Translations under genes and position numbers: made by a program | Notes under the pieces: model-generated | What the model saw: the letters and a program-made list of their open reading frames with translations, nothing else | Database searches by the model: none | Told to the model about the DNA's origin: nothing | DNA from: Gaoshiqia sp050178015 | GTDB lineage: Bacteria; Bacteroidota; Bacteroidia; Bacteroidales; Prolixibacteraceae | Assembly (NCBI GenBank): GCA_050178015.1 | Contig: JBFXGM010000002.1 | Coordinates: forward strand, 134,800-198,799 | Direction of reading: 5' to 3' | DNA length: 64,000 nucleotides | In this document: piece after piece, positions 1 to 8,727 of the stretch | How the letters are laid out: each line of letters starts with the position of its first letter | How positions within the stretch are numbered: the stretch's first letter is position 1

Positions 1-678
1 CTCCTCCTGTTCCACTTCACGGTCCATGATAACAATGGCATTGTCCAGGTCGCCACCTTTTACCAGGTTATTCTGAAGCAGGAATTCCAGCTCGCGAAGA
101 AATACAAACGTGCGGCAGTTGGCCACCTCCGTTTTAAAATCGCCGATGTTTTCCAGTGAGGCAAATTGGTTGCTGAGCACGCTCGAATTGAAAGATATCA
201 TCACATTCAACCGGTAATCGTCATCCGGAAGGGCGATGATTTCGGATCCGGTTTGGGGATCTTTGAATGCCATTTTTTCCCGGATAACCAGATATTCGCG
301 ATGGGCATTTTGTTCGGTTATTCCGGCTTTCCCGATTGCATCAACGTAAAACCGTGAACTGCCATCGAGTATCGGCATTTCCTGGTTGTCAACTTCAATT
401 AACACATTGTCCAGATCCATCCCCACAATAGCCGCCAACGCATGTTCGATGGTACTCAGCCGGGCTTCGCCTTTGGCAATCACCGTTCCTCGCGAAGTAT
501 CCACAACCAGCGAAGCATCAGCCTCGAGGACAGGTTGGCCATCGAGGTCAACGCGTTTAAATTTGATTCCATGATTTTCGGGGGCCGGTTTAAACACGGC
601 ATTTACCAGACAACTGGTATGTAAACCTTTACCGCTAAGGGAGAATTCCGTAGCTAAAGTCTTCTGTTTCTCTGTCAT
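1..678 (-). CDS. lpxC: UDP-3-O-acyl-N-acetylglucosamine deacetylase LpxC, N-terminal part (cut by window edge)
   Basis: Catalyses the committed deacetylation step of lipid A synthesis in the cytoplasm. The window holds the first 226 codons, open to the edge; the ATG at 678 follows the lpxD stop by 20 bases. Visible hallmarks are GKGLHT at residues 16-21, the EHALAA motif at 78-83 whose His79 is the zinc ligand of the family, and ILDGSSRFYVDAI further on. In Bacteroidota LpxC is usually fused to the dehydratase FabZ at its C-terminus; that half would lie outside the window and is not seen here. It is co-directional with lpxD just upstream, so the two are probably co-transcribed as a lipid A operon. 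The identification is secure; the gene is incomplete only because the window ends. Confidence 0.95.
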   Translation of the reverse strand, partial: MTEKQKTLATEFSLSGKGLHTSCLVNAVFKPAPENHGIKFKRVDLDGQPVLEADASLVVDTSRGTVIAKGEARLSTIEHALAAIVGMDLDNVLIEVDNQEMPILDGSSRFYVDAIGKAGITEQNAHREYLVIREKMAFKDPQTGSEIIALPDDDYRLNVMISFNSSVLSNQFASLENIGDFKTEVANCRTFVFLRELEFLLQNNLVKGGDLDNAIVIMDREVEQEE

Positions 679-698
679 CTTCACTTCTGTATCCGAAG

Positions 699-1745
699 CT
701 ATTCTTCGTTCAATTTTGATTTCAATTCCTTTATCTCTTTTTGAAGCTCAATCAATTGATCGCGCATTTCCGGCAACCGGCGGTACACCACGTACGTTTT
801 CAAGGCCCGGTCGTGATCCATGGCCGGTGCTCCCAGAACGGTTTTCCCGGCTTTAATGCTATTTGAAACGCCAGCCATGGCGCCAATTTTCACACCGTCG
901 CCAATCGTGATATGACCGGCAATACCAACCTGACCGGCAAACATACAGTTTTTGCCCACTTTGGTCGATCCGGCAATACCGGTTAGAGCAGCCATGACCG
1001 TATTTTCGCCCACTTCACAGTTATGTGCAACTTGGATCAGATTGTCCAATTTTGCTCCCTTTCGGATAATGGTGGAGCCCATCGTGGAACAATCAATGGT
1101 GGTATTTGCCCCAATTTCAACATCATCTTCAATGATAACATTGCCCACTTGCGGAACCTTTTTGTAAGAACCGTCTTCGGTTGGTGCAAAGCCAAAACCA
1201 TCCGAGCCGATTACGGCGCCAGCATGTATTATGCAGTTATCGCCAATAACCGTATCATCATAAATCTTAGCGCCAGCATATATAATGGTATTGTTCCCGA
1301 TTTTCACATTACTGCCGATAAATACCTGCGGATAAATCTTTGATTGTTTGCCAACCATCGCTCTTGCACCCACATACGCAAACGCGCCCACGTATATCCC
1401 GTCTCCAATTGTAGCCGAGGAATCGATAAAGGAAGGTTGTTCGATACCTGATTTTTGCATTTTGGCCTGCTGGTACATTTCCAACAGGGAAGCAATGGAC
1501 TGGTAAGGGTCATCAACCCGGATAAGGGTACAGGAAACCGGTCGTTCCGGTACGAAATTCCTGTTGACCAACACGATGGAAGCTTCTGTTTCGTAGAGGA
1601 ACTTTTCATACTTGGGATTAGCCAAAAAGGCCAACGTTCCCGGCTTTCCGTCCTCAATTCTGGAAACATTGCTTACGCTGATATTCTCATCGCCTTCAAC
1701 TGTACCATGCAGAAAATCAGCGATATTAATTGCTTTAAACTCCAT
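699..1745 (-). CDS. lpxD: UDP-3-O-(3-hydroxyacyl)glucosamine N-acyltransferase LpxD
   Basis: Adds the second 3-hydroxyacyl chain to UDP-3-O-acylglucosamine from acyl-ACP, the step after LpxC in lipid A synthesis. The 348 residues match the usual family length: an N-terminal uridine-binding domain (about 1-100), a left-handed beta helix of hexapeptide repeats (IGDGIYVGAFAYVG, IGSNVKIGNNTIIY and so on, about 108-310), and a C-terminal helix (LPEMRDQLIELQKEIKEL). The catalytic histidine is His241 in IQVAHNCEVG. It lies 20 bases upstream of lpxC and 38 bases downstream of the HD hydrolase gene on the same strand, so a single transcript is likely. Confidence 0.96.
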   Translation of the reverse strand: MEFKAINIADFLHGTVEGDENISVSNVSRIEDGKPGTLAFLANPKYEKFLYETEASIVLVNRNFVPERPVSCTLIRVDDPYQSIASLLEMYQQAKMQKSGIEQPSFIDSSATIGDGIYVGAFAYVGARAMVGKQSKIYPQVFIGSNVKIGNNTIIYAGAKIYDDTVIGDNCIIHAGAVIGSDGFGFAPTEDGSYKKVPQVGNVIIEDDVEIGANTTIDCSTMGSTIIRKGAKLDNLIQVAHNCEVGENTVMAALTGIAGSTKVGKNCMFAGQVGIAGHITIGDGVKIGAMAGVSNSIKAGKTVLGAPAMDHDRALKTYVVYRRLPEMRDQLIELQKEIKELKSKLNEE

Positions 1746-1783
1746 AAATTATTCTCTTGGCGCCGTGCAAAAATAGGTTTAAA

Positions 1784-3091
1784 TTACTTAATGTCCAATT
1801 CTTTCGGATAACAGATAAAATATTTCCTCACCGACTGGGACAAACTGGACAGGTTAATATCGGTGGCCTCGTTGATCTCGCTTACTTTCCCGTTTTTAAA
1901 CAAGATATTGATCTGATCATCACCGGCTGCATAGGCGCTATTGGTGATTGAATCATGAACCAGAAAATAATCCACACCCGTCTCATCTACCCCGAAATGC
2001 AGGCGTATTTTTTCTCGAAGGGTGCTAACAGAAGCTTCCGAAAAAGGTTGCTTACTGATTTTTATCCGGTACAGCTTCCGGTTGATCAAACATCCGGACA
2101 AATAAGCCAGTATCGGATCGTCCTCGTATTGCCATTGCTTAATGGAGGCAAACAAATCGCTGTCGTCCAAACTTGCGAAGACCGACAGTAATGAACGGCC
2201 CTGAAAAGCTTGCCCGGATAAAAAATGGTCAATTGTTATTTTATTCTGAAGAAAAATAAGCAAATCGGGGGTGGCAAAAAGCTGCTTGCCTCCCATCACT
2301 AACTCTTTGGCGCGCTTCAACACATTCACCAGCAAGTACTCGGCCGACAGGACCGTTTTGTGCAAATACACCTGCCAGTACATCAGGCGGCGCGATATCA
2401 GAAATTTTTCAATGGAATAAATCCCCTTCGCCTCAATCACCAATTCGCCCCGGCGCACATTCAGCATCTTAATAATCCGGTCCGAGCCAATAACGCCCTC
2501 GGTAACGCCCGAAAAGAAACTATCACGTCGCAAGTAGTCGAGGCGGTCAACATCCAATTGACTGGCAACCAGTTGGTGCAGAAATTTTTTGGGGTATTCG
2601 TTTTTAAATATTCGGATAGCCAAATCCAGTTTACCATCAAACTCACGGTTCAAATCCTCCATAAGCATAGCCGAAATTTCCTCGTGCGAAATGCCGTCAA
2701 CAATAGAATGTTCCAGCGCGTGCGAGAAGGGCCCGTGCCCAATGTCGTGCAAAAGAATGGCGGCAGTGACCGCTTCAGCTTCATCACGGGTAATTTTCAC
2801 CCCTTTCAACTGAAGAACTGAAATAGCCGAACGCATCAGATAAACCGCGCCAATCGCATGTTCGAACCGGGTATGGTTAGCGCCCGGGAAGACAATACAC
2901 GACAAGCCCAGTTGCTTTATCCTTCGTAATCGCTGAAAATAAGGATGTTCGATTAGATCAAAGATTAGTTCGGACTGGATGGTGATAAACCCGAAAACCG
3001 GGTCGTTGATAATCTTTTTCTTATTTGTTTTCAAGCTGTTCGGATGTCTGTTCAAAAATATAGACGCAACAAAAATATAAAACTTTTTCAT
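1784..3091 (-). CDS. HD-domain phosphohydrolase, dGTPase-like
   Basis: A 435-residue HD-superfamily metal-dependent phosphohydrolase related to the dNTP triphosphohydrolase/YdhJ type. The HD signature is complete: His78 in TRFEHAIG, His115-Asp116 in LLHDIGHGPFSHALEH. Substrate is unknown. It precedes lpxD by 38 bases on the same strand, an arrangement I recall from other Bacteroidota. The start is uncertain: the ATG at 3091 is preceded directly by an inverted repeat (3092-3111), and two TAnnTTTG-like boxes on the minus strand lie inside or next to the first codons (3070-3077 and 3053-3060). Relatives typically begin close to the KKKIINDP sequence, which would fit a TTG start at 3034 and a 416-residue protein. 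Confidence 0.88.
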   Translation of the reverse strand: MKKFYIFVASIFLNRHPNSLKTNKKKIINDPVFGFITIQSELIFDLIEHPYFQRLRRIKQLGLSCIVFPGANHTRFEHAIGAVYLMRSAISVLQLKGVKITRDEAEAVTAAILLHDIGHGPFSHALEHSIVDGISHEEISAMLMEDLNREFDGKLDLAIRIFKNEYPKKFLHQLVASQLDVDRLDYLRRDSFFSGVTEGVIGSDRIIKMLNVRRGELVIEAKGIYSIEKFLISRRLMYWQVYLHKTVLSAEYLLVNVLKRAKELVMGGKQLFATPDLLIFLQNKITIDHFLSGQAFQGRSLLSVFASLDDSDLFASIKQWQYEDDPILAYLSGCLINRKLYRIKISKQPFSEASVSTLREKIRLHFGVDETGVDYFLVHDSITNSAYAAGDDQINILFKNGKVSEINEATDINLSSLSQSVRKYFICYPKELDIK

Positions 3092-3111
3092 TTCAGGCCG
3101 TTTGGCCCGAA
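3092..3111. repeat. Inverted repeat at the HD-hydrolase start
   Basis: TTCAGGCC, GTTT, GGCCCGAA: two 8-base arms with one mismatch, immediately upstream of the ATG at 3091 on the minus strand. It could fold in RNA and hide that ATG, or be a regulator site; neither is shown. It lies in the divergent region between the HD gene and rimP. Confidence 0.5.
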
Positions 3112-3161
3112 AGTCAGCATGGAGGAAGCGACTTTTTCCTGAGAATCATTTATTTCCATAT

Positions 3162-3192
3162 TTTGTGGTTTGAATAGATTTTCTTATTTTTG
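3162..3192 (+). promoter_or_regulatory. Promoter of rimP-nusA-infB
   Basis: TTTG at 3162-3165, 19 bases, then TATTTTTG at 3185-3192: an exact match to the Bacteroidota vegetative promoter consensus (TTTG at -33, TAnnTTTG at -7). Transcription would start near 3199, giving a leader of about 60 bases before rimP. Confidence 0.75.
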
Positions 3193-3220
3193 CGCTGACA
3201 AATAAACACAAACCGCTACA

Positions 3221-3248
3221 TAGGGGACCTGAAGTCCCCTATTTTATT
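3221..3248 (+). promoter_or_regulatory. Leader hairpin with U-rich tail before rimP (possible attenuator)
   Basis: TAGGGGAC, loop CTGAA, GTCCCCTA is a perfect 8-bp stem (3221-3241) followed by TTTTATT. It lies about 22 bases after the predicted transcription start and 11 bases before the rimP ATG, so it is inside the leader, where an intrinsic terminator would act as an attenuator. Because the operon encodes NusA, a hairpin-pausing and termination factor, feedback control is an attractive inference. Confidence 0.6.
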
Positions 3249-3259
3249 AGCCGTGTATT

Positions 3260-3721
3260 ATGATCGACCGGAATAAAATAATTCAATTGATTGAAGAGAA
3301 ACTGACTGACGATCAGTTTATCGTGGAAGTTGAAGTCAGTCCGGCAAACCAAATTTCGGTTCTGCTCGACAGCGAAACAGGGATTACCATTGACCACTGC
3401 ATACAAATCAGCCGGCAAATCGAACACAACCTCGACCGCGAAGCAGAGGATTTTGAGCTTCAGGTTTCGTCATCCGGTTTGGGACAACCGTTCAGGGTAC
3501 AACGCCAGTTCCTGAAAAACATTGGGCAAGAGGTGGAAGTGGTATTGAAAAACGGTCAAAAACTGGAAGGCATCCTGAAACAAACCGGTGAAGACGGGTT
3601 TGAGCTGGAAATCACCAAGGCCGAAAAAGTAGAAGGCAAAAAGAAAAAAGAATTGGTAACTCAGTTACACCGAATTTCGTTTGACGAAGCAAAAACAGTT
3701 AAAAACATTATAAAATTCTAA
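3260..3721 (+). CDS. rimP: Ribosome maturation factor RimP
   Basis: RimP binds the immature 30S subunit and assists its assembly. The 153 residues fit the family: an N-terminal alpha/beta domain with the conserved stretch SVLLDSETGITIDHC and the VSSSGLGQPF motif (family norm SSPGLDRP/SPGL), and a C-terminal SH3-like barrel (EVVLKNGQKLEGILKQTGEDGFELE). It is the first gene of rimP-nusA-infB; nusA begins 13 bases after its stop. Expression is from the promoter at 3162-3192 through the leader hairpin at 3221-3248. Confidence 0.95.
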   Translation: MIDRNKIIQLIEEKLTDDQFIVEVEVSPANQISVLLDSETGITIDHCIQISRQIEHNLDREAEDFELQVSSSGLGQPFRVQRQFLKNIGQEVEVVLKNGQKLEGILKQTGEDGFELEITKAEKVEGKKKKELVTQLHRISFDEAKTVKNIIKF

Positions 3722-3734
3722 AAACCGGGGCAAG

Positions 3735-4970
3735 ATGGATAATATTAATCTAATCGATACCTTTTCCGAATTTAAGGACCTGAAAAACATTGACCGGGTC
3801 ACCATGATGAGTGTTTTGGAAGACGTATTCCGCAACGTGTTGCAAAAAACATACGGTACCGACGAAAACTTCGACATCATCATCAACATCGATAAAGGCG
3901 ACTTTGAAATCTGGCGAAACCGGATCGTAGTGGAAGATGCCGAAATTTCGGACCCAAATACCCAGATCACGCTGACGAACGCCAAAAAAATTGATGAAGA
4001 CTACGAAGTTGGCGAAGAAGTTACCGATGAGGTAAAGCTGAAGGACTTTGGAAGAAGGGCGATTTTGAACCTGCGCCAGAACCTGGCCAGCCGGATCCTT
4101 GAACTCGAAAAAGACCATATCTACAACAAATACAAAAACAAAATCGGCGACATTGTAACCGGTGAAGTTTATCAAGTGTGGAAAAAGGAAATCCTGATCC
4201 TGGACGATGAAGGTAATGAACTGATCCTGCCCAAACAGGAACAAATACCCACCGACTATTTCCGGAAAGGTGATGCCCTGCGCGCGGTAGTTTACAAAGT
4301 TGAACTGCGGAACAACAACCCGCTGATCATCCTGTCGCGCACCTCGCCGGTGTTCCTCGAACGCTTGTTCGAGCTGGAAGTACCCGAAATTTTCGACGGG
4401 TTGATTACCATTAAAAAGATTGTCCGTGTACCCGGCGAACGGGCCAAAGTGGCCGTAGAATCGTACGACGAACGGATTGACCCCGTAGGCGCCTGCGTAG
4501 GGATGAAAGGATCGCGTATCCACGGCATTGTCCGCGAACTGCGGAACGAAAACATTGACGTGATCAATTATTCTTCTAACCTGCAACTTTTTATCCAGCG
4601 GGCACTCAACCCGGCCAAAGTTTCCTCTATCAAAATACACGAGGACACCAAACGGGCTGATGTTTACCTGAAACCCGACGAGGTTTCGCTGGCCATCGGA
4701 AAAGGTGGCTTGAATATCAGGCTGGCCAGTCAACTGACAGGTTACGAAATTGATGTTTACCGCGAAATGGCAGCCGACGACGAAGACGTTAACCTGGATG
4801 AATTTGCCGATGAAATTGAAAGCTGGGTAATTGACCAACTTAAGTCGATTGGACTCGACACGGCCAAAAACGTACTAAGTATGAGCCGGAACGATCTGAT
4901 TAAACGTACCGACCTTGAAGAAGAAACCATCGATGAATTGATACGCATCCTTCGGTCGGAGTTTGAGTAA
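3735..4970 (+). CDS. nusA: Transcription termination/antitermination factor NusA
   Basis: NusA binds RNA polymerase and nascent RNA and modulates pausing, hairpin termination and antitermination. The 411 residues hold the N-terminal polymerase-binding domain (about 1-130), an S1 domain (about 135-200, starting IGDIVTGEVYQVWKKEI), and two KH domains (the first around GACVGMKGSRIHGIVRELRNE, the second around DEVSLAIGKGGLNIRLASQLTG). The tail (about 350-411) has one acidic helix-hairpin-helix-like repeat (GLDTAKNVLSM...LEEETIDELIRIL), so it lacks the full pair of acidic repeats found in E. coli NusA. It lies between rimP and infB, as in most bacteria. Confidence 0.96.
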   Translation: MDNINLIDTFSEFKDLKNIDRVTMMSVLEDVFRNVLQKTYGTDENFDIIINIDKGDFEIWRNRIVVEDAEISDPNTQITLTNAKKIDEDYEVGEEVTDEVKLKDFGRRAILNLRQNLASRILELEKDHIYNKYKNKIGDIVTGEVYQVWKKEILILDDEGNELILPKQEQIPTDYFRKGDALRAVVYKVELRNNNPLIILSRTSPVFLERLFELEVPEIFDGLITIKKIVRVPGERAKVAVESYDERIDPVGACVGMKGSRIHGIVRELRNENIDVINYSSNLQLFIQRALNPAKVSSIKIHEDTKRADVYLKPDEVSLAIGKGGLNIRLASQLTGYEIDVYREMAADDEDVNLDEFADEIESWVIDQLKSIGLDTAKNVLSMSRNDLIKRTDLEEETIDELIRILRSEFE

Positions 4971-5078
4971 GTATTAAACTAAAAATAACCTTTCGCCTGT
5001 CAGGTTTTAAATAAATTGAGTAAAATTGCATGATTTTCTCAACAACGCTTAAAGAAGATTAAAAAACAGATTGGGTAT

Positions 5079-8066
5079 ATGACAATTGGCAACAAAAATA
5101 CGCGACTTAGTAAGGTAGCACGAGACTTTAACGTTGGACTTTCAACCATTGTAGAATTCTTACACAAAAAAGGGTTCGATGTTGACACTGATCCAAACAC
5201 AAAGATTTCGGAGGATGCCTATCACTTGCTCGAAAAAGAGTATAAAAGTGATATCAGCCTCAAAAAAGAATCAGAAAAGATCAACCTGAAAAGCCAGCGT
5301 ACAAAAAAAGAAACAATCACTCTGGACGACCTGCACGAGGAACCGGACACTTCGGATGAAGAAGAGGATGATTACCCGGCGGACGAAATCCGTATTACCG
5401 ATTTGAGCAGCTCAAAAAGCGAAATCATTTCGTCAAAGCACCCAAAACCTCACGCCCCGTCTGAACAAGTTGAAAAAACACATGCTCCACAGATTGAAAA
5501 ACCAAAAATATTGGGGAAAATCGATCTGGACAACCTGCATAAAAAGAAAGAAGAAGCTCCGAAAGCAGCCGAAAAACCTGTAGAAGAAGCTCCGAAAGAA
5601 AAAGTTCAGGTGATCAAAAAGCAGGCGGAAGTTCCTAAACCGGAACCACAAGCTCCTAAAGCGGAAGAAAAGAAACCAACCGTAGCAGAACCAACCCAAG
5701 AAAGCGTGGCCACAAAACCGGCAGAACCGGAACAAATGCCAACCAATATTCCTAAAGTTGAAGAAGTTAAGGTAGTTGGGAAAATCGACCTGTCCACCCT
5801 GAACCAAAAAACACGCCCGGCGAAAAAAACCAAAAAGCAAAAAGAGGACGAGCGCCGCGAACGTGACAAACAAAAAAGACAAACACCTCAGGAGCAGCAA
5901 GCTGCACCTGAGAGCCAGGAAATAAAAACCCGGGTAAATAAATTGTCCGGGCCAACGGTGGTTGGAAAGATCGACCTGCCCGAAAGAAAACCGGTGGCCT
6001 CATCCAGCGACGACTCGGCACAAAACCAGAAGAAGAAACGCCGCCGGATCCAAAAAGACGGCAGTGGCCGGATCAACGTGACCAAACAGCAGCCCGGTGG
6101 CCCGCAACAAAAGCAGGCACCACAAGCTGGAAAAGGCAAAAAGCGGGTAATCAAGAAGGAAGTCAGCGAAGAGGATGTACAAAAACAGATCAAAGATACG
6201 CTGGCCCGGTTAACCTCCACCAAAGGAAAATCTAAAGGATCGAAATACCGTCGTGATAAACGACATGCCGCCAGCGAGCGCGCGGCCGCTGAACACGAAA
6301 AACAATCAACGGAAAAGAATATCCTCAAGGTTACCGAATTTGTATCGGTTTCTGAATTGGCAACCATGATGGATGTTGGTGTTAACCAAGTTATTGCCTC
6401 CTGCATGAGCCTTGGGCTGTTCGTGTCGATCAACCAACGGCTCGATGCCGAAACCATGTCCGTTGTAGCCGATGAATTTGGCTACAAGGTAGAATTTGTA
6501 AGTGCTGACATTCTGGAAGCCATCGAAGAGCATGAAGACCTGCCTGATAAAGTACATCCGCGCGCACCTATCGTTACCGTAATGGGGCACGTTGACCACG
6601 GTAAAACTTCGCTGCTCGACTACGTCCGCAGCACAAACGTAATTGCCGGTGAAGCCGGGGGAATCACCCAGCACATTGGCGCTTACCACGTAACGCTCGA
6701 AGATGGCCGTCATATCACCTTCCTGGATACTCCGGGACACGAAGCATTTACCGCCATGCGCGCCAGGGGTGCTCAGGTAACCGACATCGCCATCATCATT
6801 GTTGCTGCCGACGACGATATCATGCCGCAAACCAAAGAGGCCATCAACCATGCCCAGGCTGCTGGTGTGCCGATCGTGTTTGCTATCAATAAAATTGACA
6901 AACCCGGCGCCAATCCGGAGAAAATTAAAGAAGGACTGGCCAACCTCAACTTCCTGGTTGAAGAATGGGGCGGTAAATATCAGAGCCAGGACATTTCAGC
7001 CAAAAACGGCACCAACGTAGCCGAATTGCTCGAAAAAGTATTGCTCGAAGCCGAAATGCTGGAGCTGCAAGCCAATAAAGACAGACGCGCTACCGGAACC
7101 ATTGTTGAATCGTCGCTCGACCGCGGTCGCGGTTATGTTGCCACCATGCTGGTTCAAAACGGAACCTTGCACCAAGGCGACATTGTGCTGGCCGGGCAGT
7201 ATTACGGACACGTAAAAGCCATGTTCAACGAACGGAACCAACGGATCCAGGAAGCCGGGCCATCTGAACCGGTTATCATCCTCGGATTGGACGGTGCACC
7301 ACAGGCCGGTGACAAATTCAACGTGCTTGAAAACGAACGCGAAGCCCGTGTGATTGCCAACAAACGCGAACAATTATCACGCGAACAAGGGCTCCGTACC
7401 CAGAAACATATTACGCTGGATGAAATCGGTCGCCGAATTGCCATCGGTAACTTCCAGGAGCTGAACCTGATTGTCAAAGGTGACGTCGACGGTTCCATCG
7501 AAGCCTTGTCAGATTCATTGATCAAGCTATCGACCGAAGAAATTCAGGTGAACGTAATCCACAAAGCAGTTGGCGCCATCTCCGAATCGGACATCATGCT
7601 GGCAACTGCCTCCGATGCCATCGTGATTGGTTTCCAGGTGCGTCCTTCGCTGCAAGCACGCCGTTTGGCTGAAAAAGAAGAAGTTGATATCCGCCTGTAC
7701 TCCATCATCTATGATGCCATCAACGAAATCAAATCGGCGATGGAAGGGATGCTTTCTCCGGAAATCAAGGAAGAAATCACGGGTACAGCCGAAGTACTCA
7801 CCGCTTTCAAAATTACCAAAGTGGGTACCGTGGCCGGTTGTATTGTCCGCGACGGAAAGATTTTCCGCTCGTACAAAGCGCGGATCATTCGCGATGGAAT
7901 CGTTATCTACACCGGAGTACTCGGATCGCTGAAACGCTTTAAGGACGACGTGAAAGAAGTCGCCAAGGGGTATGAATGCGGGTTGAACATCGATGGGTAC
8001 AACGATATCAAAGAGGGCGACATGATCGAATCGTTCCACGAGATTGAGGTAGCCAAAACGCTATAA
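5079..8066 (+). CDS. infB: Translation initiation factor IF-2
   Basis: IF-2 is the GTPase that brings initiator tRNA to the 30S subunit and promotes subunit joining. The 995 residues start with an IF2_N helix domain (LSKVARDFNVGLSTIVEFL, residues 8-26), followed by a long charged linker rich in Lys, Glu and Pro (about 60-410) and a second IF2_N domain (KVTEFVSVSELATMM...). The G domain has GHVDHGKT at 503-510, DTPGHEAF and NKID; domains II-IV follow to the C-terminus. The linker contains three copies of a VVGKIDL-type motif near residues 145, 232 and 294. A good intrinsic terminator follows the stop. The 108-base gap after nusA has a TAAAATTG at 5021-5028 but no matching -33 element, so it is probably read with nusA. 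Confidence 0.97.
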   Translation: MTIGNKNTRLSKVARDFNVGLSTIVEFLHKKGFDVDTDPNTKISEDAYHLLEKEYKSDISLKKESEKINLKSQRTKKETITLDDLHEEPDTSDEEEDDYPADEIRITDLSSSKSEIISSKHPKPHAPSEQVEKTHAPQIEKPKILGKIDLDNLHKKKEEAPKAAEKPVEEAPKEKVQVIKKQAEVPKPEPQAPKAEEKKPTVAEPTQESVATKPAEPEQMPTNIPKVEEVKVVGKIDLSTLNQKTRPAKKTKKQKEDERRERDKQKRQTPQEQQAAPESQEIKTRVNKLSGPTVVGKIDLPERKPVASSSDDSAQNQKKKRRRIQKDGSGRINVTKQQPGGPQQKQAPQAGKGKKRVIKKEVSEEDVQKQIKDTLARLTSTKGKSKGSKYRRDKRHAASERAAAEHEKQSTEKNILKVTEFVSVSELATMMDVGVNQVIASCMSLGLFVSINQRLDAETMSVVADEFGYKVEFVSADILEAIEEHEDLPDKVHPRAPIVTVMGHVDHGKTSLLDYVRSTNVIAGEAGGITQHIGAYHVTLEDGRHITFLDTPGHEAFTAMRARGAQVTDIAIIIVAADDDIMPQTKEAINHAQAAGVPIVFAINKIDKPGANPEKIKEGLANLNFLVEEWGGKYQSQDISAKNGTNVAELLEKVLLEAEMLELQANKDRRATGTIVESSLDRGRGYVATMLVQNGTLHQGDIVLAGQYYGHVKAMFNERNQRIQEAGPSEPVIILGLDGAPQAGDKFNVLENEREARVIANKREQLSREQGLRTQKHITLDEIGRRIAIGNFQELNLIVKGDVDGSIEALSDSLIKLSTEEIQVNVIHKAVGAISESDIMLATASDAIVIGFQVRPSLQARRLAEKEEVDIRLYSIIYDAINEIKSAMEGMLSPEIKEEITGTAEVLTAFKITKVGTVAGCIVRDGKIFRSYKARIIRDGIVIYTGVLGSLKRFKDDVKEVAKGYECGLNIDGYNDIKEGDMIESFHEIEVAKTL

Positions 8067-8089
8067 GAAATACCTTAAAACTGATATAG

Positions 8090-8119
8090 AAAAATCCGGC
8101 CATTGAGCCGGATTTTTTA
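8090..8119 (+). terminator. Terminator after infB
   Basis: AAAATCCGGC (8091-8100), loop CATTGA, GCCGGATTTT (8107-8116) continuing into a T run. A 10-bp stem with a U tract, 24 bases after the infB stop, ending the rimP-nusA-infB transcript. Confidence 0.85.
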
Positions 8120-8165
8120 TTTTGAGCAGTAAATTTTCAGGGAAAACCACACAATGTATAGCAAC

Positions 8166-8194
8166 AAAAATCCCCGAAGTATGCACTCCGGGGA
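8166..8194 (-). terminator. Terminator after gcvH
   Basis: On the minus strand TCCCCGGAGTGC...CTTCGGGGA followed by TTTTTG; arms at 8171-8176 and 8189-8194, A run of the plus strand at 8166-8170. It lies 28 bases past the gcvH stop. Confidence 0.75.
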
Positions 8195-8222
8195 CATGTT
8201 ATCAAGCTAAAATTTCTTTCGG

Positions 8223-8603
8223 TTAAGCTTCGAGCATAGCCTTATAGGCAGCGGCGTCCATCAGGTCATTCAGTTGCGACGCATCATCCATTTTTATCTT
8301 AATCATCCAGCCCTCGCCATAAGCATCTTTGTTGATCAGCTCCGGGCTGTCTTCCAACGCAGGGTTCAGTTCAAGCACCTCGCCACCAACCGGCATAAAC
8401 AAGTCCGAAACGGTTTTAACAGCTTCAACAGTACCAAAAGTTTCACCCATTGCCAGAGTTTCCCCTACTGTTTCAATTTCAACAAAAACAATATCACCCA
8501 GTTCGCCCTGAGCGAAATCGGTAATGCCGACCACTGCGACATCACCTTCAACACGAACCCATTCGTGTTCTTTTGTGTACTTTAAGTTTTCAGGCAGATT
8601 CAT
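8223..8603 (-). CDS. gcvH: Glycine cleavage system H protein
   Basis: GcvH carries the lipoyl arm that shuttles the aminomethyl group between the P, T and L proteins of the glycine cleavage system. The 126 residues match the family length. The lipoylation site is Lys63 in GTVEAVKTVSDLFMP, with the surrounding ITDFAQGELGDIVFVEIETVGE and GEVLELNPALEDSPELIN blocks. It stands alone here: no gcvT or gcvP is in the window, which is common in Bacteroidota. A possible promoter (8630-8657, minus) lies upstream and a terminator downstream, so it is probably monocistronic. Confidence 0.97.
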   Translation of the reverse strand: MNLPENLKYTKEHEWVRVEGDVAVVGITDFAQGELGDIVFVEIETVGETLAMGETFGTVEAVKTVSDLFMPVGGEVLELNPALEDSPELINKDAYGEGWMIKIKMDDASQLNDLMDAAAYKAMLEA

Positions 8604-8629
8604 AATTGCAAGTTTCGTTGTATTTTTTT

Positions 8630-8657
8630 CAAATGTAACACATTTTTTCCAAACAAA
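8630..8657 (-). promoter_or_regulatory. Possible gcvH promoter
   Basis: On the minus strand TACATTTG (8637-8630) fits TAnnTTTG and lies 26 bases before the start codon. The nearest TTTG (8657-8654) is 16 bases further up, short of the usual 19, so only the -7 element is convincing. Confidence 0.4.
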
Positions 8658-8727
8658 AATTTAACGAACGGCAGGCAAAAGTTTTTTAACGGAAGTTTCT
8701 TATTTTGCAGGCAAATTCAGGGGAATC

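Noticed and set aside
3750..4838. A 362-codon open frame opposite nusA
   Set aside because: Antisense shadow of a core gene; sequence lacks any recognisable domain.
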